From assembly GCF_003952165.1 (NCBI RefSeq), contig NZ_RXFT01000020.1, positions 49,918-113,917 on the forward strand: DNA of 64,000 bases. Direction: 5' to 3'. Of this stretch, positions 53,566-61,763 are shown one piece after another. A model generated the notes under the pieces. It was not told where the DNA came from, made no database searches, and was given only the letters and a program-made list of their open reading frames with translations. Position 1 is the stretch's first letter. Each line of letters starts with the position of its first letter. This DNA is from Variovorax guangxiensis (GTDB lineage: Bacteria > Pseudomonadota > Gammaproteobacteria > Burkholderiales > Burkholderiaceae_C). Position numbers and translations under genes: made by a program.

Positions 53566-53934
53566 ATGAAGACCTCGCAAATCCTCGCAGCCGCCGCCCT
53601 CGCCCTGCTCGCCGCTACCGGCGCCCAGGCTGAAACCTACCAAGGCGTGAACACCGCTGTCTCGACCAAGAGCCGCGACGAAGTCAACGCCGAAGCCATG
53701 CGCACCGCCGCTGCTCCGAACCAGAACGTCGTGCGCGGTTCGCGCGGCGCGGAAACGGTTGCCGTGTCGAAGGACCGTTCGATCGTCGAAGCCGAAGCCG
53801 TTCGCACCGCCTACGCTCCCGACCAGAACGTGACCTCGGGTTCGCGCGTCAACAGCAAGGTCATCTCGACCATGCAGCACCCGATGGACGCTCGCGTTCA
53901 GGCACAGCAAGGTTCGGGCGCCGTCGCCAAGTAA
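53566..53934 (+). CDS. Small secreted protein 2, with internal repeat
   Basis: A 122-aa protein with a signal peptide ending TGAQAE. The mature chain contains two copies of about 33 residues each (NAEAMRTAAAPNQNVVRGSR and EAEAVRTAYAPDQNVTSGSR) and ends near VNSKV. ATG at 53566 is preferred over 53560 because AGGAG lies 8 bp before it. It is a paralogue of the protein encoded upstream. Its function is unknown; lower use of rare codons than the neighbours suggests high expression. Confidence 0.75.
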   Translation: MKTSQILAAAALALLAATGAQAETYQGVNTAVSTKSRDEVNAEAMRTAAAPNQNVVRGSRGAETVAVSKDRSIVEAEAVRTAYAPDQNVTSGSRVNSKVISTMQHPMDARVQAQQGSGAVAK

Positions 53935-53965
53935 TAGAAGCGGCCCCGCTGGGGTCGTCGAAATC

Positions 53966-53997
53966 GAAAAGGGCCACGCGAAAGCGTGGCCCTTTTC
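53966..53997. terminator. Bidirectional terminator
   Basis: GAAAAGGGCCACGC and GCGTGGCCCTTTTC form a perfect 14-bp stem around a GAAA tetraloop. It lies between secreted protein 2 (+) and corA (-) and serves both, with U-runs formed by the stem ends. Confidence 0.9.
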
Positions 53998-54028
53998 TTT
54001 GGCGCGACAGATCTGGAGCGTCGGCGTG

Positions 54029-55204
54029 TCAGCGCGTGCGGGCGAGGTAGCGCTTGCGCCAGAAGATCACGACCAGCAGCACGGCGATGACCAGCATGGA
54101 TGTCATCGCGATCCAGAAGCCGTCAGCCTTGTGCACCAGCGGGATGAATTCGAAGTTCATGCCGAAGATGCCGGCGATGAGGTTCAGCGGCAGGAACACG
54201 GCGGTGAGCACCGTCAGCACCCGCATGATGTCGTTGGCGCGGTGGCCCTGGACGCTGAAGTGCATCTGCACGGCCGTCTCGGCGTTCTGCTCCAGCCGGT
54301 GCACGTGGTGCACCACGCGCTCGATGTGCTCGAGCACGTCCCGGCTGCGGATCATGATGAGTTCCCGCTCGCGCTGCTCCGTCTCGCCCTTGGGCACGGG
54401 CAGCGTTTCGAGCGAGTCGATCCAGTCCTGCATGGCGGCGCGCTGGTCCTCGCAGATCTCGTCCAGGTGGTGCAGCGACTGGCGCGCCTCCATCAGCGCG
54501 CCCCAGTTGGTGAAGCGGCTGCGCGGGTCGATCAGCTCGGTCTGCCAGTGGTCGAGCTGCTTGGTGAGCTCGCGCCGCAGGTCGAGGTAGCCGTCGACGA
54601 TCTGGTTGATCACGCGCAGCATCAGGTCCGACGGGCTGGTCGGCAGGCGGGCCGAGGTGGCGCGCACGTCGAGCGCCGGGGTGGCGCCGTCGGCCGAGGC
54701 CGCGGCCAGCAGCCGGGCGGCGAAGGCGTCGCGCACCGCGCCATCCTCGGGGTGCACCGACAGCAGGACGCGGTCGAACACGGCGAAGCCCACCGGCCGG
54801 GTGTCGACGCGGCGCAGCACGGGCGGGCCGCTGCGGGGCTGGCGCGGCGCGGTGGCTGAGACCGGGGCAGGCGGCGCCTCGTTGCCATTGCCTTTGCCGT
54901 TTCCCAGCGCCGCCTGGCCCTGGCCGTTGGCCAGCCGCCGGAACACCAGCACGTCGTACAGCGAGGTGTAGTCGTAGTGCGAGGGCAACTGGTCGTTGAG
55001 CAGGTCGGCCACATGCAGGTCGACCAGCTGCGTGAGGCACAGCGTCTGCAGGATCTGCTGGACCTCGGCCAGCGAGGCGCGGAATTCGTCCCGCGTGAGC
55101 GAGATCCAGAGGTAGCCGCTGGCGCCGCAGGCGCCCGGCACGGCCAGCGGCGCCAGCGCGGCGTGCTCGCTGACCTGTGACCGGTTGATTTCGAAGATGC
55201 GCAT
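54029..55204 (-). CDS. corA: CorA-family metal ion transporter
   Basis: A 391-aa CorA/ZntB-type protein. Large cytoplasmic domain, then two membrane helices at the C-terminus; the pore signature is FGMNFE in place of the usual YGMNFE. A Gly/Asn/Pro-rich linker of about 30 residues near position 100 is an addition to the family. It moves Mg2+, Co2+ or Zn2+. It is 20 bp downstream of hemB and probably cotranscribed, which could tie metal supply to heme synthesis. Confidence 0.88.
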   Translation of the reverse strand: MRIFEINRSQVSEHAALAPLAVPGACGASGYLWISLTRDEFRASLAEVQQILQTLCLTQLVDLHVADLLNDQLPSHYDYTSLYDVLVFRRLANGQGQAALGNGKGNGNEAPPAPVSATAPRQPRSGPPVLRRVDTRPVGFAVFDRVLLSVHPEDGAVRDAFAARLLAAASADGATPALDVRATSARLPTSPSDLMLRVINQIVDGYLDLRRELTKQLDHWQTELIDPRSRFTNWGALMEARQSLHHLDEICEDQRAAMQDWIDSLETLPVPKGETEQRERELIMIRSRDVLEHIERVVHHVHRLEQNAETAVQMHFSVQGHRANDIMRVLTVLTAVFLPLNLIAGIFGMNFEFIPLVHKADGFWIAMTSMLVIAVLLVVIFWRKRYLARTR

Positions 55205-55224
55205 GCCCGGTTGCCGGCGCGCCG

Positions 55225-56238
<1,014 letters not shown>

Positions 56239-56374
56239 ATATTCAAAATTGTGCCTGAAGCGACTGTTTACGACTCCTCGGCACGGGCGTTCGGTTGTCC
56301 TACAACTACGGAAATTAGTAGAACCAAGGTTTTCAGTTTTTTGCTTTAAATGTCAAAGAAAGTGGCGCAGTCGC

Positions 56375-56403
56375 TTGAAACCTTGTTTCGTCTTTGTTAA
56401 ATT
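56375..56403 (+). promoter_or_regulatory. Sigma70-type promoter of a probable small RNA
   Basis: TTGAAA, 17 bp, TAAATT. The -35 box matches TTGACA at five of six positions; the -10 box matches TATAAT at four of six. Transcription would start near base 56410, directly before a GC-rich hairpin. Confidence 0.6.
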
Positions 56404-56409
56404 CTGACG

Positions 56410-56512
56410 CGGGCGGCTTGCCGCCCCCCGCTTTTCCTCCCTGAGCGGGTGCCTTGATGTGTGACAGCAAAAGGGCTTCCCAGCCCGACGTGAAGACGTC
56501 GGGCTTTTTTTT
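56410..56512 (+). ncRNA. Probable small RNA between hemB and hemJ
   Basis: A segment of about 103 nt runs from the predicted start near 56410 to a strong terminator. It opens with the hairpin GGGCGG-CTTG-CCGCCC (56411-56426) and ends with the hairpin AGCCCGACGT/ACGTCGGGCT (56482-56505) and eight T. Because the nearest downstream gene starts 69 bp after the terminator, the transcript is probably a free RNA or an attenuated leader of hemJ. From memory, conserved RNA motifs named hemB and anti-hemB have been described near hemB in Burkholderia; whether this is the same family is unchecked. Confidence 0.6.
56482..56512 (+). terminator. Strong rho-independent terminator
   Basis: AGCCCGACGT and ACGTCGGGCT form a perfect 10-bp stem around GAAG, followed by eight T. 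It is upstream of hemJ and divergent from hemB, so it must end a transcript starting inside the intergenic region. Confidence 0.92.
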
Positions 56513-56581
56513 GCCTGTCGTACGAGTAGGCTGCCCCAAAACAGGGCTTTGCCGCGGAGAGGGCGCCACTAAACTGCCGCC

Positions 56582-57010
56582 ATGCTCTGGGTCAAATCTC
56601 TACACATCGTCTTCATTGCAAGCTGGTTCGCGGGGCTGTTCTACCTGCCGCGGATCTTCGTGAACCTGGCGATGGTTCCGCCCGAATCGGTGGCCGAGCG
56701 CGAGCGCCTGCTGCTCATGGCGCGCAAGCTCCTGAGGTTCACGACCTTCCTGGCGTTTCCCGCGATCGGTTTCGGCCTGTGGCTCTGGCTGGGCTATGGC
56801 ATCGGGCGCGGCCCGGGCAACGGCTGGATGCACGCCAAGCTGGCGCTGGTGCTGGTGGTGATCGGCTATCACCACGGCTGCGGCGTGCTGCTACGCCGCT
56901 TCGCGGCCGGCGAGAACCGGCGCAACGACCGCTGGTTCCGCTGGTTCAACGAGCTGCCGGTGCTGCTGCTGCTGGGCATCGTGATCCTGGTGGTCGTCAA
57001 GCCGTTCTGA
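56582..57010 (+). CDS. hemJ: HemJ-type protoporphyrinogen IX oxidase (UPF0093/CopD-like)
   Basis: A 142-aa membrane protein with four helices. The opening LWVKSLHIVFIASWFAGLFYLPRIFV is the HemJ signature, including the conserved His8. MHAKLALVLVVIGYHHG carries the second conserved His/Lys region. HemJ converts protoporphyrinogen IX to protoporphyrin IX. Neighbouring hemB supports the assignment. Confidence 0.88.
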   Translation: MLWVKSLHIVFIASWFAGLFYLPRIFVNLAMVPPESVAERERLLLMARKLLRFTTFLAFPAIGFGLWLWLGYGIGRGPGNGWMHAKLALVLVVIGYHHGCGVLLRRFAAGENRRNDRWFRWFNELPVLLLLGIVILVVVKPF

Positions 57011-57021
57011 GCCGCGCACCG

Positions 57022-58161
57022 ATGCCCACGGTGGATCGGCCGCAGCACAAGTCAGCCGCGCTCCCGCTGGCGCTCGCCTACGGGGCGCTGATCGTCTACG
57101 CCAGCCTTTATCCGTTCGCCGACTGGCGCGACCAGGGAATCGCGCCCTGGGCGTATCTCTCGGCGCCCTGGCCGAAATATTGGACCGGCTTCGACTTCGC
57201 GGTCAACGTCGCGGGCTACGTGCCCTTCGGCTTCCTGTGCGCCCTGGCGGTGCTGCGCACGGGGCGCGCCGCCGGGGTATGGCCTGCGGTGCTGCGCGCC
57301 ACCGTGGCGGGAGCGGCGGTTTCCTTCGCCATGGAGACGCTGCAGAGCTACCTGCCGGCGCGCATTCCTTCCAATGTGGACCTGGGGCTCAACACCGCGG
57401 GCGCGATCGTCGGCGCCGTGCTGGCGGCGGGGCTCGAGCGGCTGGGTGCGGTGGCGCACTGGAGCCGCGCGCGCTCGCAGTGGTTCGCCGAGGATTCGCG
57501 CGGCGCGCTGGTGCTGCTGGCGCTGTGGCCCTTCGCGCTGCTCTTTCCGGCGGCCGTCACCTTCGGGCTGGGACAGGTGTTCGAGCGGCTCGAGGTTGCG
57601 ATTTCCGAATGGCTGCTCGACACGCCCTTCATCGACTGGCTGCCGCTGCGCCAGTTCGAGCTCGAGCCGCTGGTGCCGGCGGTCGAGCTGCTGTGCGTGA
57701 TGCTGGGCGCGCTGGTGCCCTGCCTGCTGGGCTATCTGGTGGCGCGCTCGGTGGTGCAGCGGGCGGTGCTGCTGCCGCTGACGCTGCTGTCGGGCATTGC
57801 GGCCTCGGCGCTTTCGGCGGCGCTGAGCTACGGGCCCGAGCACGCCTGGGCCTGGCTCGGGCTGCCGGTGCAGGTCGGGATGGCGGCGGCGCTCTTCGCC
57901 GGTGTGCTGCTGCTGTTCGCGCCGCGCCGCCTGTGCGCGGCGCTGCTGCTGATGGGGCTGGTGCTGCAGCTGAGCCTGCTGAACCAGGCTCCCGAAAGCG
58001 CGTACTTCGCGCAGACGCTGGCCACGTGGGAGCAGGGGCGCTTCATCCGCTTCCACGGGCTGGCGCAGTGGCTGGGCTGGGTGTGGCCCTATGCGGTGAT
58101 GGTCTACGTGGTGGCGGCCCTGTCGCGCCGCGGGCGGTCCGGAGCGGCTCCGACGAGCTGA
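57022..58161 (+). CDS. VanZ-like membrane protein
   Basis: A 379-aa protein. The N-terminal part is VanZ-like (YASLYPFADWRD, FAVNVAGYVPFGFL, METLQSYLPARIPSNVDLGLNTAGAIVG). A second set of about six hydrophobic helices follows. VanZ relatives alter cell-envelope properties and can raise teicoplanin tolerance, but most are uncharacterised. It starts 11 bp after hemJ and is likely cotranscribed. Confidence 0.8.
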   Translation: MPTVDRPQHKSAALPLALAYGALIVYASLYPFADWRDQGIAPWAYLSAPWPKYWTGFDFAVNVAGYVPFGFLCALAVLRTGRAAGVWPAVLRATVAGAAVSFAMETLQSYLPARIPSNVDLGLNTAGAIVGAVLAAGLERLGAVAHWSRARSQWFAEDSRGALVLLALWPFALLFPAAVTFGLGQVFERLEVAISEWLLDTPFIDWLPLRQFELEPLVPAVELLCVMLGALVPCLLGYLVARSVVQRAVLLPLTLLSGIAASALSAALSYGPEHAWAWLGLPVQVGMAAALFAGVLLLFAPRRLCAALLLMGLVLQLSLLNQAPESAYFAQTLATWEQGRFIRFHGLAQWLGWVWPYAVMVYVVAALSRRGRSGAAPTS

Positions 58162-58220
58162 GTGTGTGCGGATTGCTCGGCCGGAGCGAGGGTAGCGAGG
58201 GTGGTCACTAAAATCCGCCG

Positions 58221-58574
58221 ATGCCCAGTTCCACCCCAGCCGCACCGTCCGGCTACTACGGCCGCCACATCTTCTTCTGCCTGAACGAGCGCAAGAACGG
58301 CGAGGACTCCTGCGCCATGCACAACGCTCAGGAAGGCTTCGACCGCTGCAAGGCGAAGGTCAAGGAGGAGGGGCTATCGGGGCCCGGCAAGGTGCGCGTC
58401 AACAAGGCAGGCTGCCTCGACCGCTGCGCGGGCGGGCCGGTGGCCGTGGTGTACCCCGAGGCCGTCTGGTACACCTTCGTCGACAGCGAGGACATCGACG
58501 AGATCGTCGAGTCGCACCTGAAGAACGGCAAGGTCGTCGAGCGGCTGCTGCTGCCCCCGAACGTCGGACGCTGA
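58221..58574 (+). CDS. Thioredoxin-like 2Fe-2S ferredoxin
   Basis: A 117-aa protein of the thioredoxin-like [2Fe-2S] family: HIFFCLNER...DSC and AGCLDRCAGGPVAVVYP provide the four cluster Cys. It probably carries electrons, but partners are not encoded nearby. It is followed after 35 bp by a hydrolase gene. Confidence 0.9.
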   Translation: MPSSTPAAPSGYYGRHIFFCLNERKNGEDSCAMHNAQEGFDRCKAKVKEEGLSGPGKVRVNKAGCLDRCAGGPVAVVYPEAVWYTFVDSEDIDEIVESHLKNGKVVERLLLPPNVGR

Positions 58575-58609
58575 ACTTTTACGCCGGCCCCCTGCTCGTA
58601 CCTGCGCCA

Positions 58610-59242
58610 ATGAATTCCCAGACCGAAAAGATCAGCCTCCAGGGCGCCGCCGGCGCGATCGAGGTGCAGCGCGACCAGCCCGCCGGAACCCCGCGCGGAA
58701 TCGCGGTCATCGCGCATCCGCATCCGCTGTTCGGCGGCACCATGGACAACAAAGTGGTGCAGACGCTCGCGCGTGCCTTCGTCGCCAGCGGATGGACCAC
58801 GGTGCGCTTCAATTTCCGCGGCGTGGGTGCCAGCGAAGGCGTGCACGACGAGGGGCGCGGCGAGCTGGAGGACATGCTGGATGTCGTCGGCCAGCTCGCG
58901 CCCGAGGGACCGGTGGCGATCGCCGGCTTCTCCTTCGGCGCCTTCGTCGCGAGCGGTGCCGTCGCGAAGCTGTGGGCCGGGCGCGAGATCCGGCAGATCG
59001 TGCTGGTGGGCACGGCCGCCGCGCGCAACAACGTGGCGGCGCTGCCCTTGGAGGCGCACGAGCGCACGCTGGTGGTCCATGGCGAGGCCGACGACACGGT
59101 GGCGCTGTCCGCCGTGATGGACTGGGCGCGGCCGCAGTCACTTCCTGTCACAGTCATCCCCGGGGGCGGTCATTTCTTTCACGGACAATTGCCGCTGCTC
59201 AAGGGTCTGGTCGTCCGCCATCTGCGCGCGGACATCGCTTGA
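58610..59242 (+). CDS. Alpha/beta hydrolase
   Basis: A 210-aa hydrolase: HPHPLFGGTMDNKVV (oxyanion side), nucleophile elbow GFSFGA, VHGEADDTV (acid) and GGGHFFHG (His). This small-hydrolase type is common in proteobacteria; the substrate is unknown. It lies between the 2Fe-2S protein and dacC, probably one transcript. Confidence 0.85.
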   Translation: MNSQTEKISLQGAAGAIEVQRDQPAGTPRGIAVIAHPHPLFGGTMDNKVVQTLARAFVASGWTTVRFNFRGVGASEGVHDEGRGELEDMLDVVGQLAPEGPVAIAGFSFGAFVASGAVAKLWAGREIRQIVLVGTAAARNNVAALPLEAHERTLVVHGEADDTVALSAVMDWARPQSLPVTVIPGGGHFFHGQLPLLKGLVVRHLRADIA

Positions 59243-59282
59243 AAGCCTCTTCGGCTTGTTTTCGTCTCTTTCCGAACTCCCA

Positions 59283-60452
59283 ATGAACCGTTTTCTTGGC
59301 GTGCTCCGCACGCTGGTCTTTACCGCCGCCGCCTCCTTCAGCCTGATCGCCGCCGCCCAGATGCCGGCGCCGCCTGAAATCGCCGCGCGCAGCTATCTGC
59401 TGCTGGACGTGACCGCGAACCAGATCCTGGCCCAGAAGGACATCGACAGCCCGGTCGAGCCGGCCTCGCTCACCAAGCTGATGTCCGCCTACGTGGTGTT
59501 CGACGCGCTGCGGGCCAAGAAGATCACGCTGACCCAGACCCTGCCGGTCAGTCCCCGCGCCTGGAAGATGCCCGGCTCTCGCATGTTCATCGACCCCAAG
59601 ATGCAGGTGCCGGTGGAAGACCTGATCAAGGGGCTGATCGTGCAGTCGGGCAACGACGCCACGGTCGCGCTGGCTGAAGGCGTGGGCGGCACGGTGGAGC
59701 ATTTCGTCGAAATGATGAACGCCCAGGCCAAGGCGCTGGGCATGAAGAACACCACCTACAAGAACCCCGAAGGCCTGACGGCGCCCGGCCACACCACCAC
59801 GGCCCGCGACCTGAGCATCCTGGCGACCCGCCTGGTGCGCGATTTTCCCGAGGAAGCCAAGTACTACGCCATCAAGAAGTACCGCTACCCGGGCACCCCC
59901 TCGACCAACGACACCAACCGCAACCTGCTGCTGTTCCGCGATCCGACCGTCGACGGCCTGAAGACCGGCCATACCGAAGCGGCCGGCTACTGCATGATCG
60001 CCACCGCAAAGCGCGACTTTCCCAACCTGACGGGCGGACGCCGCCTGCTGTCGATCGTGCTGGGCACCACGGGCGAGACCGTGCGCGCCAACGAGTCGCA
60101 GAAGCTGCTGAACTGGGGCTACACGGCCTATGACGCCGTGCGCCTGTTCGACGGCGGCCAGCCGGCGGCCACGCCGGCGGTGTGGAAGGGCAAGGCCAAC
60201 GTCCTGAAGCTGGGCCGCCCCGAGCCGATCGTGGTGGCCGTGCCGACGGGCTCGGCCAACAAGATCAAGACCCAGGTGTCGCGCCCCGACCCGCTCGTGG
60301 CGCCGTTCACCAAGTACCAGGCGGTCGGCTCGCTCAAGGTCACGCTGGACGACCAGCCCCTGGCCGACGTGCCGCTGGTGGCCCTGGAGCCGGTCGAGCA
60401 GGCCGGCGTGCTCGGCCGCGCCTGGGACGCCCTGCGCCTCTGGATCAAGTAA
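59283..60452 (+). CDS. dacC: D-alanyl-D-alanine carboxypeptidase (penicillin-binding protein 5/6 type)
   Basis: A 389-aa low-mass PBP with a signal peptide ending IAAAQ. Active-site motifs: SLTK (nucleophile Ser), SGN and KTGH. A C-terminal amphipathic helix (AGVLGRAWDALRLWIK) anchors it to the inner membrane. It trims the terminal D-Ala of peptidoglycan side chains. The gene could equally be named dacA. Confidence 0.92.
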   Translation: MNRFLGVLRTLVFTAAASFSLIAAAQMPAPPEIAARSYLLLDVTANQILAQKDIDSPVEPASLTKLMSAYVVFDALRAKKITLTQTLPVSPRAWKMPGSRMFIDPKMQVPVEDLIKGLIVQSGNDATVALAEGVGGTVEHFVEMMNAQAKALGMKNTTYKNPEGLTAPGHTTTARDLSILATRLVRDFPEEAKYYAIKKYRYPGTPSTNDTNRNLLLFRDPTVDGLKTGHTEAAGYCMIATAKRDFPNLTGGRRLLSIVLGTTGETVRANESQKLLNWGYTAYDAVRLFDGGQPAATPAVWKGKANVLKLGRPEPIVVAVPTGSANKIKTQVSRPDPLVAPFTKYQAVGSLKVTLDDQPLADVPLVALEPVEQAGVLGRAWDALRLWIK

Positions 60453-60511
60453 GCCGGGGTAGGGAAAAGAGCCGAGCAAGGGCTCCTGGCGGGCATCCGC
60501 GGCAGCCGACT

Positions 60512-60540
60512 TTGCCGTTTCGGGGCTCCTTTGCTATACT
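60512..60540 (+). promoter_or_regulatory. Sigma70 promoter of the str operon
   Basis: TTGCCG, 17 bp, TATACT. The spacing is ideal and the -10 box matches at five of six positions. Transcription from near base 60547 gives a leader of about 118 nt before rpsL. Confidence 0.75.
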
Positions 60541-60664
60541 CGTGGGCTTTTCGGAATTTTCCGAAGGGTTTCACGTTTTCGTCATTCCCGGCCTCCTTGA
60601 GTCACGACAAGGGTGGTTTCACAGCCAGGGCCGGGCGTTTCTCGTTTTGGGGACTTTTTAATTC

Positions 60665-61042
60665 ATGCCAACCATCAATCAACTGGTGCGTCAGGGTCGA
60701 ACGGTCGAAAAGATCAATTCGAAGAGCCCTGCCATGCAGAACTCGCCGCAACGCCGCGGCGTCTGCACCCGCGTCTACACCACGACGCCGAAGAAGCCGA
60801 ACTCGGCTCTGCGTAAAGTCGCCAAGGTCCGCCTGACCAACGGCTTCGAAGTCATTTCCTACATCGGCGGCGAAGGCCACAACCTCCAGGAACACAGCGT
60901 CGTGCTGGTCCGCGGCGGTCGTGTGAAGGACTTGCCCGGTGTTCGCTACCACATCGTTCGCGGTTCGCTCGACCTGCAAGGCGTGAAAGACCGCAAGCAG
61001 TCGCGTTCCAAGTACGGCGCGAAGCGTCCCAAGAAGGCCTGA
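60665..61042 (+). CDS. rpsL: 30S ribosomal protein S12
   Basis: A 125-aa S12. Near-universal segments KKPNSALRKVAKVRLTNG and GGRVKDLPGVRYH are present; Lys at TTPKKPNSA is the position where streptomycin-resistance changes occur, and it is wild type here. First gene of the str operon. A GGGGA Shine-Dalgarno lies somewhat far upstream. Confidence 0.98.
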   Translation: MPTINQLVRQGRTVEKINSKSPAMQNSPQRRGVCTRVYTTTPKKPNSALRKVAKVRLTNGFEVISYIGGEGHNLQEHSVVLVRGGRVKDLPGVRYHIVRGSLDLQGVKDRKQSRSKYGAKRPKKA

Positions 61043-61194
61043 TAGGTCTTCCTGTCGTCAAAAACAAACGGTGTTCGGTTACCTTGGCGGGTACATCGAA
61101 CGAAGTGACCCACTGTCGGGTCGAGTAAGTGAGAGTCCTGACTGGCTCTCGCGGTGCCGGAAACGGCGCCAACTGAAGCAAAGAGGTTAGAAAA
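61043..61194 (+). promoter_or_regulatory. rpsL-rpsG spacer, possible S7 control region
   Basis: These 152 bp are long for this operon. They contain short complementary segments (for example GACTGGCTCTCGCGGTG and its surroundings) before the rpsG Shine-Dalgarno AGAGG. In E. coli, S7 binds the S12-S7 spacer and represses translation; a similar role here is inference. Confidence 0.35.
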
Positions 61195-61668
61195 ATGCCA
61201 CGTCGTCGCGAAGTCCCCAAACGTGAAATCCTGCCGGATCCCAAGTACGGCAATGTCGAGCTGTCCAAATTCATGAACGTGATCATGGAAGGCGGCAAGA
61301 AGGCTGTTGCCGAGCGCATCATCTACGGCGCGCTCGACTTCATCGAGAAGAAGAACCCGGACAAGGACCCCCTCGAAGCGTTCACCGTTGCCATCAACAA
61401 CGTGAAGCCGATGGTCGAAGTGAAGTCGCGCCGCGTCGGCGGTGCGAACTACCAGGTGCCGGTTGAAGTCCGCCCCGTCCGTCGCCTCGCCCTGTCGATG
61501 CGCTGGATCAAGGAAGCCGCCCGCAAGCGCGGTGAGAAGTCGATGGCCCTGCGTCTGGCCAACGAACTGATGGAAGCCACGGAAGGCCGTGGCGGCGCAA
61601 TGAAGAAGCGCGACGAAGTGCACCGCATGGCAGAAGCCAACCGCGCATTCAGCCACTTCCGCTTCTAA
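61195..61668 (+). CDS. rpsG: 30S ribosomal protein S7
   Basis: A 157-aa S7: MPRRREVPKREILPDPKYGN, NVKPMVEVKSRRVGGANYQVP, and the C-terminal KRDEVHRMAEANRAFSHFRF. It nucleates the 30S head and in E. coli also represses its operon. Confidence 0.98.
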   Translation: MPRRREVPKREILPDPKYGNVELSKFMNVIMEGGKKAVAERIIYGALDFIEKKNPDKDPLEAFTVAINNVKPMVEVKSRRVGGANYQVPVEVRPVRRLALSMRWIKEAARKRGEKSMALRLANELMEATEGRGGAMKKRDEVHRMAEANRAFSHFRF

Positions 61669-61763
61669 AAACCAAACTTCGCTTGGGCGTTGGGTGTCGG
61701 GTGACGGGTGCAAGGCCCGTTCTCGAGGCCCAGCGCTCAACGCATTTAACCCGAAAGTAAATC

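Larger units (their letters stand above)
56239..56581. other. AT-rich intergenic region between hemB and hemJ
   Basis: The 343 bp between the divergent genes are distinctly AT-richer than the coding DNA. They hold the hemB promoter region (toward 56239), a sigma70-like promoter at 56375-56403, a structured segment and a strong terminator ending at 56512. The remaining 69 bp lead into hemJ. No open reading frame with a ribosome-binding site was seen. Confidence 0.7.
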
